DNA of 64,000 nt from Rhodomicrobium lacus (GCF_003992725.1 NZ_RZNF01000012.1:930001-994000); one strand, 5' to 3'. Counted from the first letter of the stretch, positions 10,131 through 20,100 are shown. Notes: generated by a model not told the origin, from the letters alone. Numbers and translations are program-made.

Positions 10131-10169
10131 GATGCTCAATGTGCGATATTCGGTCGCACGTTGAGCATC
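10131..10169 (+). terminator. long perfect-stem hairpin after the synthetase-GNAT gene
   Basis: The arms GATGCTCAATGTGCGA (10131-10146) and TCGCACGTTGAGCATC (10154-10169) pair over 16 bases with one G-T wobble around a 7-base loop. It lies 20 bases after the stop codon. There is only a weak T tract, so it may act as a terminator, an mRNA stabiliser or a protein-binding site. Confidence 0.6.
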
Positions 10170-10239
10170 GCCTTATTCCTTTGCACTGTAACTTCCGAAA
10201 TCGATAACGTTTCCCCAGCGAATTGGGCACGGTGGGGAC

Positions 10240-10641
10240 ATGCGCTCAAGGCATTGGATTTGCTCGTTAGCCATTATCGGCGTGCTGCTGCATGCCGGTA
10301 CGCTTGCGCGCCACCATCTCGTCGTCTTCGGCGAGACGGTTGCGGCGGCGGAAAGGCTGGCGGCTGCCGAGGCCTTCGACGAACATGCGGTGTGTCGCTC
10401 CGGCGCTGAAGACGATAGCGCAGGCGAGCGGCAAGGAAACAAAGTGCCCGGCGCGCCGAAGTCTTGCCTCGTCTGTCTTGGCCTCGCGTTCGCGCACGCG
10501 CTGCCCCCTGCGGAAGCGCCTCCCTTCCCCCCGCCGCCTGCCTACGGCGCTGTTCTTCCGGCCATTCCCCTTCATGGTTCCCACGCGACGGCGAACGTCC
10601 GGCTGCCGCAAAGTCGCGCTCCTCCCTCTCTGCAAGTCTGA
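10240..10641 (+). CDS. DUF2946-like small exported protein of the copper locus
   Basis: The 133-residue product has an N-terminal hydrophobic segment (WICSLAIIGVLLHAGTLA) that looks like a signal anchor, then a conserved-looking CLVCLGLAFAHALPP with a CxxC pair and a proline-rich tail. Size, CxxC and position directly ahead of an OprC-type receptor match the DUF2946 proteins that often sit in copper-uptake loci. The assignment is by pattern and context and is not certain. A GGTGGGG element precedes the ATG. The gene ends 70 bases before the receptor gene and is likely co-transcribed. Confidence 0.5.
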   Translation: MRSRHWICSLAIIGVLLHAGTLARHHLVVFGETVAAAERLAAAEAFDEHAVCRSGAEDDSAGERQGNKVPGAPKSCLVCLGLAFAHALPPAEAPPFPPPPAYGAVLPAIPLHGSHATANVRLPQSRAPPSLQV

Positions 10642-10711
10642 TTGTTTCTGACGCGCATTCCGGCCGTGGGGGCCGCCGCGCGTGCGAATTCTTGCACTTG
10701 AGGGAATATCC

Positions 10712-12928
10712 ATGTCGAAAGTCATCATCGCGGTGCTTGGCACCGCTGCCGCGGGGCTGTGCGCAGAGCACGCCCTTGCACAATCGAGCGACCGCCCGTC
10801 CACGCTGCCGCCCGTCACGGTGAGCACTGAAAAGGCAAAGAAGCCCGTAAAGAAGAAAGCGACGTCTTCGACCGAGGCTAACCGTGCGGCTGAGCCCGCG
10901 CCGCAAGACCTCGCCGGGCCGGAGCCGCAAACTCTCGCGAAGCCGCTGTCTGCGGCGGTGATTTCGGGCGCTACCCTCACGGAAGCCCGCCCCGGCGAAC
11001 GCGACGCGGCCGCGCTTCTGACAGCCGCGCCCGGCGTGGCCGTCGCAACCGGCGGCGGCGTCTCCAGCCTTCCCGCCATCAACGGCCTCGGCGACGAGCG
11101 CATCCGCACCGAACTCAACGGCATGCTCATCACGTCGGCCTGCGCGAACCGCATGAACCCGACGCTGTCCTATATCGATCCATCGAGCATCGGCAAGGTG
11201 GAGGTCTACACGGCGCTTGCGCCGGTGAGCAAAGGCGGCGACTCGATCGGTGGCACGATCTCGGTCGAGCGCGCGCCCGCAAACTTCGCAACCGTTCCGG
11301 GCGAGGTGCTGACTGCGGCGACACTTTCGACATTCTACCGCAGCAATGGCGACGGCTTCGGCGGCTCGGCCCGCATCGAGGCGGCGACCCAGAACCTGAA
11401 CGCCACGTATAACGGTGCGTGGAGCAAGTCGAGCAACTACGAGCGGGGCGGCGGCGAGGAAGTTCGCTCCACCGAATATGAGGCTGGGAACCACGCGCTC
11501 ACGCTCACCGCGCGAGACGGCCGCGACCTCTACGTGCTCGAAGGCACCTACCAGAAGATCCCGGAGCAGGGCTTCGTGAACCAGTGGATGGACATGCTGG
11601 ACAACGAGGGCTGGTCCTTGAAAGCGAGCGTCTTGCAGCATTACGGCTGGGGCACTCTCGATGCGCGCGCCTATTACCAGCACACCGACCATTACATGAA
11701 TTTCCTTGCCGACAAGAACGGCGGCAAGGACGCCGGCCCCAACGAGGGCATGCCCATGTACACGCGCGGCGAAGACTTCGGCTATTCGGTGAAGGCCGAA
11801 ATCCTGACCTCCCCGCGCGACAAGGTACGCGTCGGCAACGAGTTCCACGGCCAGACGCTCGACGACTGGTGGCCGCCGGTTGCGGGCAGCATGATGATGG
11901 GCCCAGACACCTACTGGAACATCAACGGCGGTGAACGAAACCGCGTCGGTACCTTCGCGGAATGGGAGCGCAAATGGACGCCATCGTGGAGCACTCTCTT
12001 CGGCGCTCGCAACGACATCGTCTGGATGGATACCGGCAACGTGCAGCCCTATAGCTGGACGTCGATGATGCAGAGTTCCGACATCGCCGCGGCTAAGGCT
12101 TTCAATGCGCGCGACCACGCCCGCACCGATGTCAACTTCGACCTGACGGCGCTTGCCCGCTACGAGCCGAACACGTCGAGCACCTACGAATTCGGCTACG
12201 CGCGGAAGACCCGCTCGCCTAATCTCTACGAGCGCTACGCGTGGGGCACGGGCATGATGTCGAGCATGATGGTCAACTGGTTCGGCGACGGCAACGGCTA
12301 TGTCGGCAATCTCGATCTCAAGCCCGAGGTCGCCCACACGATCAGCGCTACGGCAGCCTGGCGCGCGGGTTCGGCCGGGGAGTACGAAGTCAAGGTCACG
12401 CCTTATTACTCCTACGTCGAGAACTTCATCGATGTGGACGACACCGGCAACATGATGTTCACGCAGCTTAAATTCGCCAACCACGATGCGGAACTCTACG
12501 GCGTGAACGTCTCCGGCAAGGCTCCGCTGTGGTCGAGCGAAAGCTATGGCCGCTTCGGCGTGAACGGACTCATCGGCTGGGTGGAAGGCGAGCGCACCGA
12601 TGGCGTGAACCTCTATCGCATTCAGCCGCTCAACGCGAAGGGCGCCCTCACGCACAGCCTCGGCAACTGGTCGAACACGGCGGAACTGCAACTCGTCGCG
12701 GCGAAGGACAAGGTGCAGTCCCTCCGCAACGAGCTTGAGACGCCCGGCTATGCGCTCCTGAACCTGCGCACGAGCTATCTCTGGGGCAATGTGCGCTTCG
12801 ACCTCGCCGCCGAGAACGTGTTCGACAAGCTCTATTACCAGCCACTCGGCGGGGTGGACCTCGTGGACGGCGGCGCGGTGGCGGGCGTGGGCCGCTCGTT
12901 CAATGCATCCGTCACGGTGAAGTTCTAA
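10712..12928 (+). CDS. TonB-dependent copper receptor (OprC/NosA-like)
   Basis: This 738-residue outer-membrane receptor has a signal peptide (cleavage near ALAQ), a TonB-box-like LPPVTVST, a plug domain (AALLTAAPGVAV, SIGKVEVYTALAPVSKGGDSIGGTI) and a C-terminal barrel ending in an aromatic residue (SVTVKF). Two details identify the metal. CANRM (Cys144, Met148) and HYM (His327, Met329) reproduce the CxxxM...HxM copper ligand set of Pseudomonas OprC at almost the same numbering, and the loops are rich in methionine (for example GMMSSMM). It should import copper across the outer membrane using TonB energy. The ATG at 10712 has GAGGGA seven bases upstream; the earlier GTG at 10682 lacks one. 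A terminator follows. Confidence 0.88.
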   Translation: MSKVIIAVLGTAAAGLCAEHALAQSSDRPSTLPPVTVSTEKAKKPVKKKATSSTEANRAAEPAPQDLAGPEPQTLAKPLSAAVISGATLTEARPGERDAAALLTAAPGVAVATGGGVSSLPAINGLGDERIRTELNGMLITSACANRMNPTLSYIDPSSIGKVEVYTALAPVSKGGDSIGGTISVERAPANFATVPGEVLTAATLSTFYRSNGDGFGGSARIEAATQNLNATYNGAWSKSSNYERGGGEEVRSTEYEAGNHALTLTARDGRDLYVLEGTYQKIPEQGFVNQWMDMLDNEGWSLKASVLQHYGWGTLDARAYYQHTDHYMNFLADKNGGKDAGPNEGMPMYTRGEDFGYSVKAEILTSPRDKVRVGNEFHGQTLDDWWPPVAGSMMMGPDTYWNINGGERNRVGTFAEWERKWTPSWSTLFGARNDIVWMDTGNVQPYSWTSMMQSSDIAAAKAFNARDHARTDVNFDLTALARYEPNTSSTYEFGYARKTRSPNLYERYAWGTGMMSSMMVNWFGDGNGYVGNLDLKPEVAHTISATAAWRAGSAGEYEVKVTPYYSYVENFIDVDDTGNMMFTQLKFANHDAELYGVNVSGKAPLWSSESYGRFGVNGLIGWVEGERTDGVNLYRIQPLNAKGALTHSLGNWSNTAELQLVAAKDKVQSLRNELETPGYALLNLRTSYLWGNVRFDLAAENVFDKLYYQPLGGVDLVDGGAVAGVGRSFNASVTVKF

Positions 12929-12969
12929 GAAACGCGCCGTCGCGAAAATTGTAAAGAACGCTCGACAAG

Positions 12970-13001
12970 CCGGGGCACCGTTCGGTGCTCCGGTTCTTTT
13001 T
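12970..13001 (+). terminator. rho-independent terminator after copper receptor gene
   Basis: A stem of CCGGGGCACCG and CGGTGCTCCGG (one G-T pair) is followed by TTCTTTTT, about 40 bases after the receptor stop codon. Confidence 0.85.
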
Positions 13002-13107
13002 GACGGGCATGTCGAATGGCGGCCCTGCATTCTCCGCGCCTTGAACGCCCGTGCGCGCGCACCACCTGCGCCCTGTGCGATGGCGACCGGCCAAGCCCGG
13101 CGCACCC

Positions 13108-13160
13108 GGCGCCCATCGTGCCGCTTGGCGCCCATCGTGCCGCTTGGCACTCATCGTGCA
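13108..13160 (+). repeat. 19-bp tandem direct repeat, 2.8 copies
   Basis: GGCGCCCATCGTGCCGCTT occurs exactly twice in tandem (13108-13126 and 13127-13145), followed by a diverged partial third copy (13146-13160). It lies 42 bases upstream of the dgcN start, in the leader or promoter region. Confidence 0.85.
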
Positions 13161-13201
13161 AAAGGACTATGATCCCGCATCGAATTTTCTCAGGGGGCTC
13201 C

Positions 13202-14236
13202 ATGCTCATTCGCCATCCCTATCTGCTTTTTCTGAGTGACGTTCCCGATCAGCTTTCTGCCAAGACCGCGCAAGGCATCGTGGACTGGCGACGCGACTGG
13301 TGCCTCGGCCAGCTCCGTCTTCCGGGCTGCAAGGCCGACACCGGCCTTCCGGACAAGACCATTCAGCAGGCGGCCGATGAGGGCGCCAGGACGCTGATCG
13401 TCGGCGTTGTCAACGCGGGCGGCATTCTGCCGGATCACTGGATCGGCGTCATTCAAGAGGCGCTTGCGGCAGGGCTCGATGTGGCGAGCGGGCTGCATGT
13501 GCGGCTGTCGTCCATCCCGGCGATTGCGGATACCGCGCGCGAATGCGACCGCGAGCTGTTCGATGTGCGTCATTCGGATCAGCGTTTCGCCGTCGGCAAG
13601 GGCACCAAGCGCTCGGGCATGCGGCTTCTCACTGTCGGAACCGATTGCTCGGTCGGCAAGAAATACGCCGCGCTGGCGCTCGAAAAGGAAATGCGCGCGC
13701 GGGGCTTCGACGCCGACTTCAAGGCGACGGGGCAGACGGGCGTCTTCATCTCGGGGCGCGGTGTCGCCATCGACGCGGTGGTCGCCGATTTCATTTCGGG
13801 CGCCGTGGAATGGATTTCGCCCGCCGCCGATATCAGCCATTGGGACTTGATCGAAGGGCAGGGTTCGCTGTTCCATCCGTCCTTTGCGGGCGTGTCGCTC
13901 GGCCTCCTGCACGGAGCGCAGGCCGATGCGTTCGTCGTCTGTCATGAGCCGACGCGGAGAACCATGCGCGGCGTCGCTCATCCGCTGCCGACGATCCGCG
14001 AGGTGATCGACATGACGGTTCGGCTCGGGGCGCTCACCAATCCCGGAATCCGGCCCATTGGCATTTCCGTCAACACGCAGGCGCTTGACGAGAAAACCGC
14101 GACCGAAACCCTCAAACGGTTGCAGGACGAGCATTTCCTTCCCGCTACCGACCCGATCCGCTTCGGCGTCGGTCCGATCGTTGATCGTATCGCTGCGGAC
14201 TTTCCGTTGACGCGCGGCGCGGTCAAGGTCGGCTGA
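13202..14236 (+). CDS. dgcN: D-glutamate N-acetyltransferase DgcN (DUF1611)
   Basis: The 344-residue product matches the DUF1611 family, now described as DgcN, which acetylates D-glutamate in D-amino-acid catabolism. The N-terminal part resembles a Rossmann-type domain. The C-terminal part has a P-loop-like stretch GTDCSVGKKYAALAL, TGQTGVFISG, DLIEGQGSLFHPSFAG and HEPTRR. The ATG at 13202 follows AGGGGG at the right distance; the frame runs further upstream through a repeat-rich region without similarity. The next gene, starting three bases after the stop, encodes the matching racemase, which strongly supports the pathway assignment. Confidence 0.88.
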   Translation: MLIRHPYLLFLSDVPDQLSAKTAQGIVDWRRDWCLGQLRLPGCKADTGLPDKTIQQAADEGARTLIVGVVNAGGILPDHWIGVIQEALAAGLDVASGLHVRLSSIPAIADTARECDRELFDVRHSDQRFAVGKGTKRSGMRLLTVGTDCSVGKKYAALALEKEMRARGFDADFKATGQTGVFISGRGVAIDAVVADFISGAVEWISPAADISHWDLIEGQGSLFHPSFAGVSLGLLHGAQADAFVVCHEPTRRTMRGVAHPLPTIREVIDMTVRLGALTNPGIRPIGISVNTQALDEKTATETLKRLQDEHFLPATDPIRFGVGPIVDRIAADFPLTRGAVKVG

Positions 14237-14239
14237 GCG

Positions 14240-15232
14240 ATGCGCAGGCTCTCCGTCGCCATCGAAAGCTGGCCCATCGCGGGGGCGTTCACGATCTCAC
14301 GCGGCAGTCGCACGGAAGCGCGCGTCGTGGTCGCCACCGTCGAGGACGGCGGCGTGCATGGGCGGGGCGAATGCGTGCCTTATCCGCGCTACGGCGAAAC
14401 CGTCGAGGGCGTCGCCGCGAAAATCGAAAGCTTCGGCGAAGCGATCGCGGGCGGGGTGACACGAGCGGAGCTTCTGACCCTGCTCCCGGGCGGTGCGGCG
14501 CGAAACGCGCTCGACTGTGCGCTGTGGGATCTGGAAGCGAAGCTTGCGGGCAAGCGTGTCTGGGATCTTGCGGGCATTGCCGCGCCTCAACCCGCCACCA
14601 CCGCCTATACGCTGAGCCTCGGCGATCCTGCCTCAATGGAGGAGGCTGCGCGCGCGGCCAGACACCGCCCGCTCCTCAAGGTCAAGCTCGGTGGAGCGGG
14701 CGACGCGGAGCGCATCGCCGCCGTTCGCAGAGGCGCGCCGAATGCCGCGCTTATCGCGGATGCCAACGAGGCATGGAACGACGCGGTGTTCGCGGAAAAT
14801 CTGGCGGCCTGCCGCGCCGCCGCAGTCTCGCTCGTGGAGCAGCCGCTTCCGGCCGGAGCGGACGCCCGCCTCGCCGATGTCGCGGACGAAGATCGGGGCT
14901 CCATCCGTTTCTGTGCCGACGAAAGTATCCACACAGCTGCGGACCTCGGCCAGATCGCGGCGCGATATCAGGCGATCAACATCAAGCTGGACAAGACGGG
15001 CGGGCTCACCGCTGCGCTGGAACTCAAGCGTGAGGCGCTCGGCCGCGGACTGTCGATCATGGTCGGCTGCATGGTCGGCACGTCGCTTGCGATGGCGCCC
15101 GCGCTGTTGCTCGCCAACGGGGCCGACTATGTGGACCTCGATGGCCCGCTGCTGCTGGCGCGGGATCGCGACCCCGGCCTTGCCTTTGAAGGCAGCGTCA
15201 TCGGCGCACTGCCTTCCGCTCTCTGGGGGTAA
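14240..15232 (+). CDS. dgcA: N-acetyl-D-glutamate racemase DgcA (enolase superfamily)
   Basis: The 330-residue protein is an enolase-superfamily enzyme of the dipeptide-epimerase (muconate lactonizing) subgroup. The N-terminal capping domain contains GRGECVPYPRYGET. The barrel carries the catalytic Lys segment LLKVKLGG, the metal ligands in LIADANEAW, LVEQPL and ADES, and the second catalytic Lys in INIKLDKTGG. Paired with DgcN it would convert N-acetyl-D-glutamate to the L-form, feeding D-glutamate into normal metabolism. Alone, an L-Ala-D/L-Glu epimerase role would be the alternative. It begins three bases after dgcN, so the two form an operon. Confidence 0.87.
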   Translation: MRRLSVAIESWPIAGAFTISRGSRTEARVVVATVEDGGVHGRGECVPYPRYGETVEGVAAKIESFGEAIAGGVTRAELLTLLPGGAARNALDCALWDLEAKLAGKRVWDLAGIAAPQPATTAYTLSLGDPASMEEAARAARHRPLLKVKLGGAGDAERIAAVRRGAPNAALIADANEAWNDAVFAENLAACRAAAVSLVEQPLPAGADARLADVADEDRGSIRFCADESIHTAADLGQIAARYQAINIKLDKTGGLTAALELKREALGRGLSIMVGCMVGTSLAMAPALLLANGADYVDLDGPLLLARDRDPGLAFEGSVIGALPSALWG

Positions 15233-15573
15233 CGGCACGCTCGGGGTAGGAGGCGCGGAGGCCGCCCTTGTTGGGCGCCCTCGATGCGGCGATCAGCCGT
15301 GCCGCCCAAGCATGCGGCGAATTGCTTCACAGCTCTTGATTCAAAACTAACCGCGGTCTCGGATTGAACGTGCCGAAGCGCCGGGAAGCCTTCAAATTAT
15401 CCGCACCCCAGCGGAGCGAATTTGACATTTGAGTTCCGGTTGCTGCGAGTTCTCGCTCAAATGTCGAATTCAAAATCTCCAATAAACTCATGGTGTTGTC
15501 GCCGCGTGGGGCAGTTATCTTAAGGAGCCCAAGCCGGTCGGATCGGGCTTCTGGAAAGCAGGTGCGAGGTGTC
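15233..15573. other. 341-base intergenic region
   Basis: No gene or clear hairpin is seen. An AT-richer part (about 15340-15490) probably contains the promoter of the following small exported protein gene. Confidence 0.4.
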
Positions 15574-15891
15574 ATGCGTTCCGTTTGTCTGAAGGTTGCC
15601 ATGCTGTCGGCCGCGCTGAGTTTTTCTGCTGGCTGTCCTGCCAATGCCGAGGAAGAACGTGACAGCTATCTTCCTCCAAAGGAACTCGTTGCGAAAGAAG
15701 CACCAGCACCCGTGAAGAAAGTCGATCGCGGAGCTGTTGCCGCAGTTGAAAGGCGCGCCAGAACTACCGCGCGGCAGCAAAAAAGATACTTGAATCGCCC
15801 TCAAAAACGCGTGGTAAGGGTTGGTAAGGGTGGATATGCAAAACGATACGTTGTATACGATTTTCCGATGCAATCCTTTGGCGCATATTAG
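15574..15891 (+). CDS. small exported basic protein, unknown function
   Basis: The 105-residue product has a signal peptide (hydrophobic core VAMLSAALSFSAG, cleavage near ANAEE). A short, strongly basic mature part contains VERRARTTARQQKRYLNRPQ and ends in an aromatic-rich YVVYDFPMQSFGAY. I recognise no family. The ATG at 15574 is chosen because it starts the signal peptide; the frame extends upstream to 15490 with no signal-like sequence. It is probably periplasmic or surface-associated. Confidence 0.55.
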   Translation: MRSVCLKVAMLSAALSFSAGCPANAEEERDSYLPPKELVAKEAPAPVKKVDRGAVAAVERRARTTARQQKRYLNRPQKRVVRVGKGGYAKRYVVYDFPMQSFGAY

Positions 15892-15959
15892 TTAGAGACT
15901 TTTAGTCAGGCACCGTCGCTTTGGTTTGTGAACCGAAAGCGCATTTTGAGGAGTCGATA

Positions 15960-16178
15960 ATGTCTTTTCTGAAGGCGAAGCAATACTTATCCCGTTTTTG
16001 GAAGAAATACGTAGTGGCCGAGGATCACGACGAAGCTGAACGCATGCGTCAGAAGCGCATCGACAATATCATGCTGGATGTAATTGCGCGCGAGTCCATG
16101 CTCAAATGGGAAAGGGAACGGTTCAACGAAGTCACAAAGAAGCAATCCGATAGCAAGAGAACATCTCTCATGCTTTGA
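15960..16178 (+). CDS. small charged hypothetical protein
   Basis: This encodes 72 residues, highly charged and predicted helical (EAERMRQKRIDNIMLDVIARES). A strong GAGGAG site precedes the ATG at 15960. No family or function is recognised. It follows the small exported protein gene on the same strand after about 70 bases. Confidence 0.5.
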   Translation: MSFLKAKQYLSRFWKKYVVAEDHDEAERMRQKRIDNIMLDVIARESMLKWERERFNEVTKKQSDSKRTSLML

Positions 16179-16205
16179 CCGGATCGCCTTCTTTTTCCAG
16201 AATGT

Positions 16206-16679
16206 TCAGCCTTCCAGAACCTCATAGACGGCGGGCGCCTTGGCGGATCCCGTTCGGGTCGTGCGGATGAAGTTCTTCTTTTCGAGAGACTGAAGAACGG
16301 AATGAAGCGATCCGAGAGGAATCTTGGCTGCGCTGGCAAGGGAAGCGGCGCGCATTTCGACTTCGTTGTTTTCATTCTTGCGGCTACGGAGCGTTTTCAA
16401 AACCGCGGCCTGACGCTCGCTCAATTCCGAGACCACATCGCTGGTGCCCGCTTCCACGTGACTGGCGGACGAACGCCTCGGCTCCGCTTTTGCTTCGGCG
16501 CGCACCGGGGATTCGGCCGAAGTCTTGCTGCTTTCTTTCGCGGCATAGTCTCGCGCGCGCTCTTCGTCAAAGAAGGTCGCTACGACTTCCAGCTTTCTCT
16601 GATCGCCAGCTTCGACCGCCACCACTGCATAGCTGCCGTCGTCGAATGCGACCGTCTTGAACGTACCACCAATTGCCAT
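16206..16679 (-). CDS. winged-helix domain protein, putative regulator
   Basis: This is a protein of about 157 residues. The N-terminal 50 residues look like a small beta-rich domain (GGTFKTVAFDDGSYAVVAV, FFDEERARDYAA). A polar linker follows. The C-terminal 70 residues form a winged-helix pattern (LSERQAAVLKTLRSRK, then SLASAAKIPLGSLHSVLQSLEKKNFIR) like MarR-type DNA-binding domains. A role in transcription control is inferred only from this. The ATG at 16679 is preferred over the ATG at 16691 because the latter's own codons form the GAGGAAAG ribosome-binding site for 16679. Confidence 0.6.
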   Translation of the reverse strand: MAIGGTFKTVAFDDGSYAVVAVEAGDQRKLEVVATFFDEERARDYAAKESSKTSAESPVRAEAKAEPRRSSASHVEAGTSDVVSELSERQAAVLKTLRSRKNENNEVEMRAASLASAAKIPLGSLHSVLQSLEKKNFIRTTRTGSAKAPAVYEVLEG

Positions 16680-17115
16680 GACTTTCCTCATTTGCCCGTC
16701 TACTTGCCCTCTCCACTACCATTGCCGATAGTGCCAAGAAGGGGCGATGCCGCTTGAGCATTCCCGTATACATTTCTGAAATCGCACGCACACTAACCCG
16801 AAATTGGTTTCAAATCTGTTCGTGTAGCCTTCACTGGCCAGGGGGTTGCTGGCGGTTCTTTTGATCCCGGCGTTTGCAGCGTGCTGCAAACGGATGCACA
16901 TGTCGGAATCGGACCACCGGTCTGGCGATCTGACGAGACAGTTTGTTTCGGGATCAAAGAAAGTGAAACGCTTACATCATAATGGTCGGAATTTGCCCAT
17001 GATGAAGCGGACCCGTTCCAAGCAACGGAATGTGATCAGGGAGTTATCGATCTTGATCGGAGACAAGAGCCAGAGGTCTCTGCTTGAAAGCCAGCGTCCA
17101 TCTTTCTGACGTCAA
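16680..17115. other. 436-base intergenic region
   Basis: It lies between the divergent start of the winged-helix gene and the end of the sensor kinase gene. A plus-strand frame (16846-17109) could encode a basic peptide but lacks a ribosome-binding site and any recognisable similarity, so it is not called. No hairpin or repeat stands out. Confidence 0.4.
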
Positions 17116-20100
17116 TCAGATCACCGGCCACGGGCTATCTTCACGCATGAGGCGGAGCAACTCGGTCTTGAGAATGTCCGGTCGCAGCGGCTTCGCAAGC
17201 GCGGGCACGCCATGAAACGCCAGCGGAAGCTGGTCGAGCGAGTACCCCGATACGATCACGAACGGAATACCGCGCCGATTGAGTTCGAGCGCGACGGCTT
17301 CCGATGTTTCCGCTCCGAGATTGATATCGAGCACAGCAGCGCTGAAACGGAATTCCTTCAGAATTTCCAGGGCTTGCGCCACACTGCGCGCCGGCCCCAG
17401 AACGTCGAACTGCGCTTCCCTCAGCGTCTGCACGATTTCGAGGGCGACGAGCGCTTCGTCCTCCACGACAAGAACGTATCCGCGCCCCGACTGCGGCCCC
17501 ATCGGCAGAGGCTTGGCTGGAACGGAAGCTGCTGATCGTCCCTCGACCACGTTCTTCAGCGGGCATTGCAGGCGCCAGATCACACCGGTCGGCTCGAAGT
17601 CAAACTGAACCTGCGCATCGAGGCTCATTTCGGTCATCGGCCCGAGAACGGTGGAGCCGAAACCTTCCTTGGCTCGACTGTTAACGCGCGGTCCATGCGC
17701 CTCGCGCCATTCCAGTTCGAAGCTGTCGGAATCGTCACACGCGTCGTGCCGTGCGGACCAGCTGACGTGGATCGTGCCCTCGCCTGAAGAGAGCGCGCCA
17801 TATTTTCCCGCGTTCGTCGCGAGTTCATGCAAAGCCATTCCGAGCGTCTGAGCCGCCGAAGCCGAAATGAACAGCGGCGGACCGTCGAGCGAGATCCTCT
17901 GTCCAATGGCGTCGAGAAAATGCGCAAGCTGAGAACGGATCAGTTCCGCGAGAACGACGCCTTTCCACTCCGATTTGACAAGCAGATCCTGCGCGGCCGC
18001 AAGGGCGCGCACGCGCTCCTCGAAGCGCTCAAGAAAGTCTTCGGCGTTGGTGGATACGGTTTGCCGCGCGATAGCCTGAACGAGGGCGAGCATATTCTTG
18101 GATCGATGGTTCACCTCCCTCAGCAGAAGCTGCACTTCTTCCTCATGCCGCTTCCGCTCGGTGATGTCGCGAATTGTGCCGGTAAAAAAGCGCTTGCCGG
18201 CAAAATGCCATTCCGCGATGGCCGTATCGGCCGTGAAGACGGTGCCATCCTTCCGCCTGTGCATGAGTTCGCGGCCGGTACCCATTAGCATCGCTTTGCC
18301 GGTTTTCAGATAGTTGGCGATGTAGGAATTGTGGAGTGCGAGGTTCTGCTCGGGCATCAGAATTCCGATATTCTGGCCGGCGAGTTCTTCTTCGCTGTAG
18401 CCGAAGATGCGTTCTCCGGACGGATTGATCGACTGGATCAGCCCTGCATCGTCAATGACGATGATTGCATCGACGGCGGTGTCCACGATCGCGCGCAGAC
18501 GTTCTTCGCTCTCCTTTCGTGCATCGTCAGCACGACAGCGTTCCAGAAAGTCCGTGGCCTGGCGAACGAAGAGAGCGAGCCGCTGAAAATCCTGTTCCGA
18601 AAGATCGTGCGGCTGCGAAAACTGAGTGGTCAGCAATCCCAGAACTGTACCGTCCCGCACAACGAGAGGACAAAACTGGGCCGCCCGGAATCCCAGGATC
18701 TTGGCTACCTCCTGGTACTGTGGGGGCTGGAGCCGGGGATCGGTTTCGATATCCCTGATGGTGAGCGTTTCGCCGCTTCGTATAGCGTCGGCGAGAACGG
18801 GATAGTCGTCGATCCTGGTCTCATCGAAGGCACTGACGATTGCCTCGTCATAGCCTCGGACGGCTGCAAGGCGGATGATGCCGCGCTCGGCGTCGTAAAC
18901 ATGAATCCCTCCGCGATCCGCTCCCAGAAGCTCGATGGCCGCGCCGAGCACTTCATCGAGCCCGCTTGCCAGATCGCGCGCGCGCCAGAGCCTCGAACTC
19001 GCGTCATTGAGGCGGCGAAGCGCCTCCGCGTCGCGCGCCAGCGTCGCTTCGCTGTCGCGCAGGGCTTTTTCCGCAAGCTTCCATTGCGTGCAGTCGAAAA
19101 ACGCTCCCACAGCGCCCCGAATCTCTCCGTGCTCGTCGAAGAGTGGCAAGGCGTTGCCATAAATGAAACGCGTGCTGCCATCGGCATAGTGAAGTTCTAC
19201 ATCCTCGCCAAAAAAAGAGCGCCCGGTCTTCGCCGCCCAATGAAGCGGAAAATCGCCCCTCTCGATGAGGCGTCCGTCCTTCAGTGCCCTGACGAGGCGT
19301 GGCATTCCTTCAACCGTAACTTTCGCGGGCATCCCAAGAATGTCCTGCGCCATGCGATTGAGGCTGAGGCGCGAGCAGGCGCGGTCTTCTCCGAAAATCA
19401 CGCCAGCCGGGACCGCTTCAAGCACGGCTTCGAGATCGTGCCGCCTGAGCCGCTCCCGACGCTCGCTCTCGCGCAGCGCCTCCTCGGCTTGCTTGCGTTT
19501 CGTTATGTCCGTCGCGAGGACTATTGCGAAGCGCGCTCCGCCTCCGCTCTCATCGGGCAGCAGGGAAACGATCTTGTGGGTCCAGACCGACTGGCCGCTT
19601 TTGTGCACATAGCGGCCTTCAACGTCGATGAACGAGATTTCGCCCGCCTGAAGTGCCCGAGCGAGTTCGAACTGCTCCGCGAAATCGTCGGGATGGAACA
19701 GCTCGGAAAAATGCTTCGCGCGAAGCTCGCTCTCCGAATATCCGACCAGCTTGCTGTAAGCGGGATTGCATTCGAGAAAACGGCCATCGGGTCCGGTGAT
19801 GGCGATTCCGGCGAGCGAATATTTGTAGATGCTGCGGAACCGGCTTTCCCAGAGGGCGCGGTCCATTTCGGCCCGTCTCTGCTCCGTCACGTCGATCAGC
19901 GTGCCGATGGAGAGCGCCACCTTGCCCGTCGCCGGATTGACGGGACCGAGCGATTGCCCCCTGTCCAGAAGCCAGCGCACCTCCCCACCCGGACGCACGA
20001 TGCGGAATTCGTTGTGATACCGTCCCACCGTTCGCACAATGGCCTTCGCCGCCCGATGAATGCGCTCGCGGTCTTCCGGGTGGATGCAGGGGAGCACGCT

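Noticed and set aside
10274-13150. Open frame of 958 codons on the minus strand opposite the copper receptor
   Set aside because: It is antisense to a clear TonB receptor; the translation is Arg/His/Ala-rich with no family pattern, as expected for a shadow in high-GC DNA.
13108-13160. 19-bp repeats considered as a CRISPR or integration site
   Set aside because: The units are directly adjacent with no spacers, and no integrase or cas gene is near.
16846-17109. 87-codon plus-strand frame between the winged-helix and sensor kinase genes
   Set aside because: No ribosome-binding site and no similarity; too weak to call, although a small basic protein cannot be excluded.
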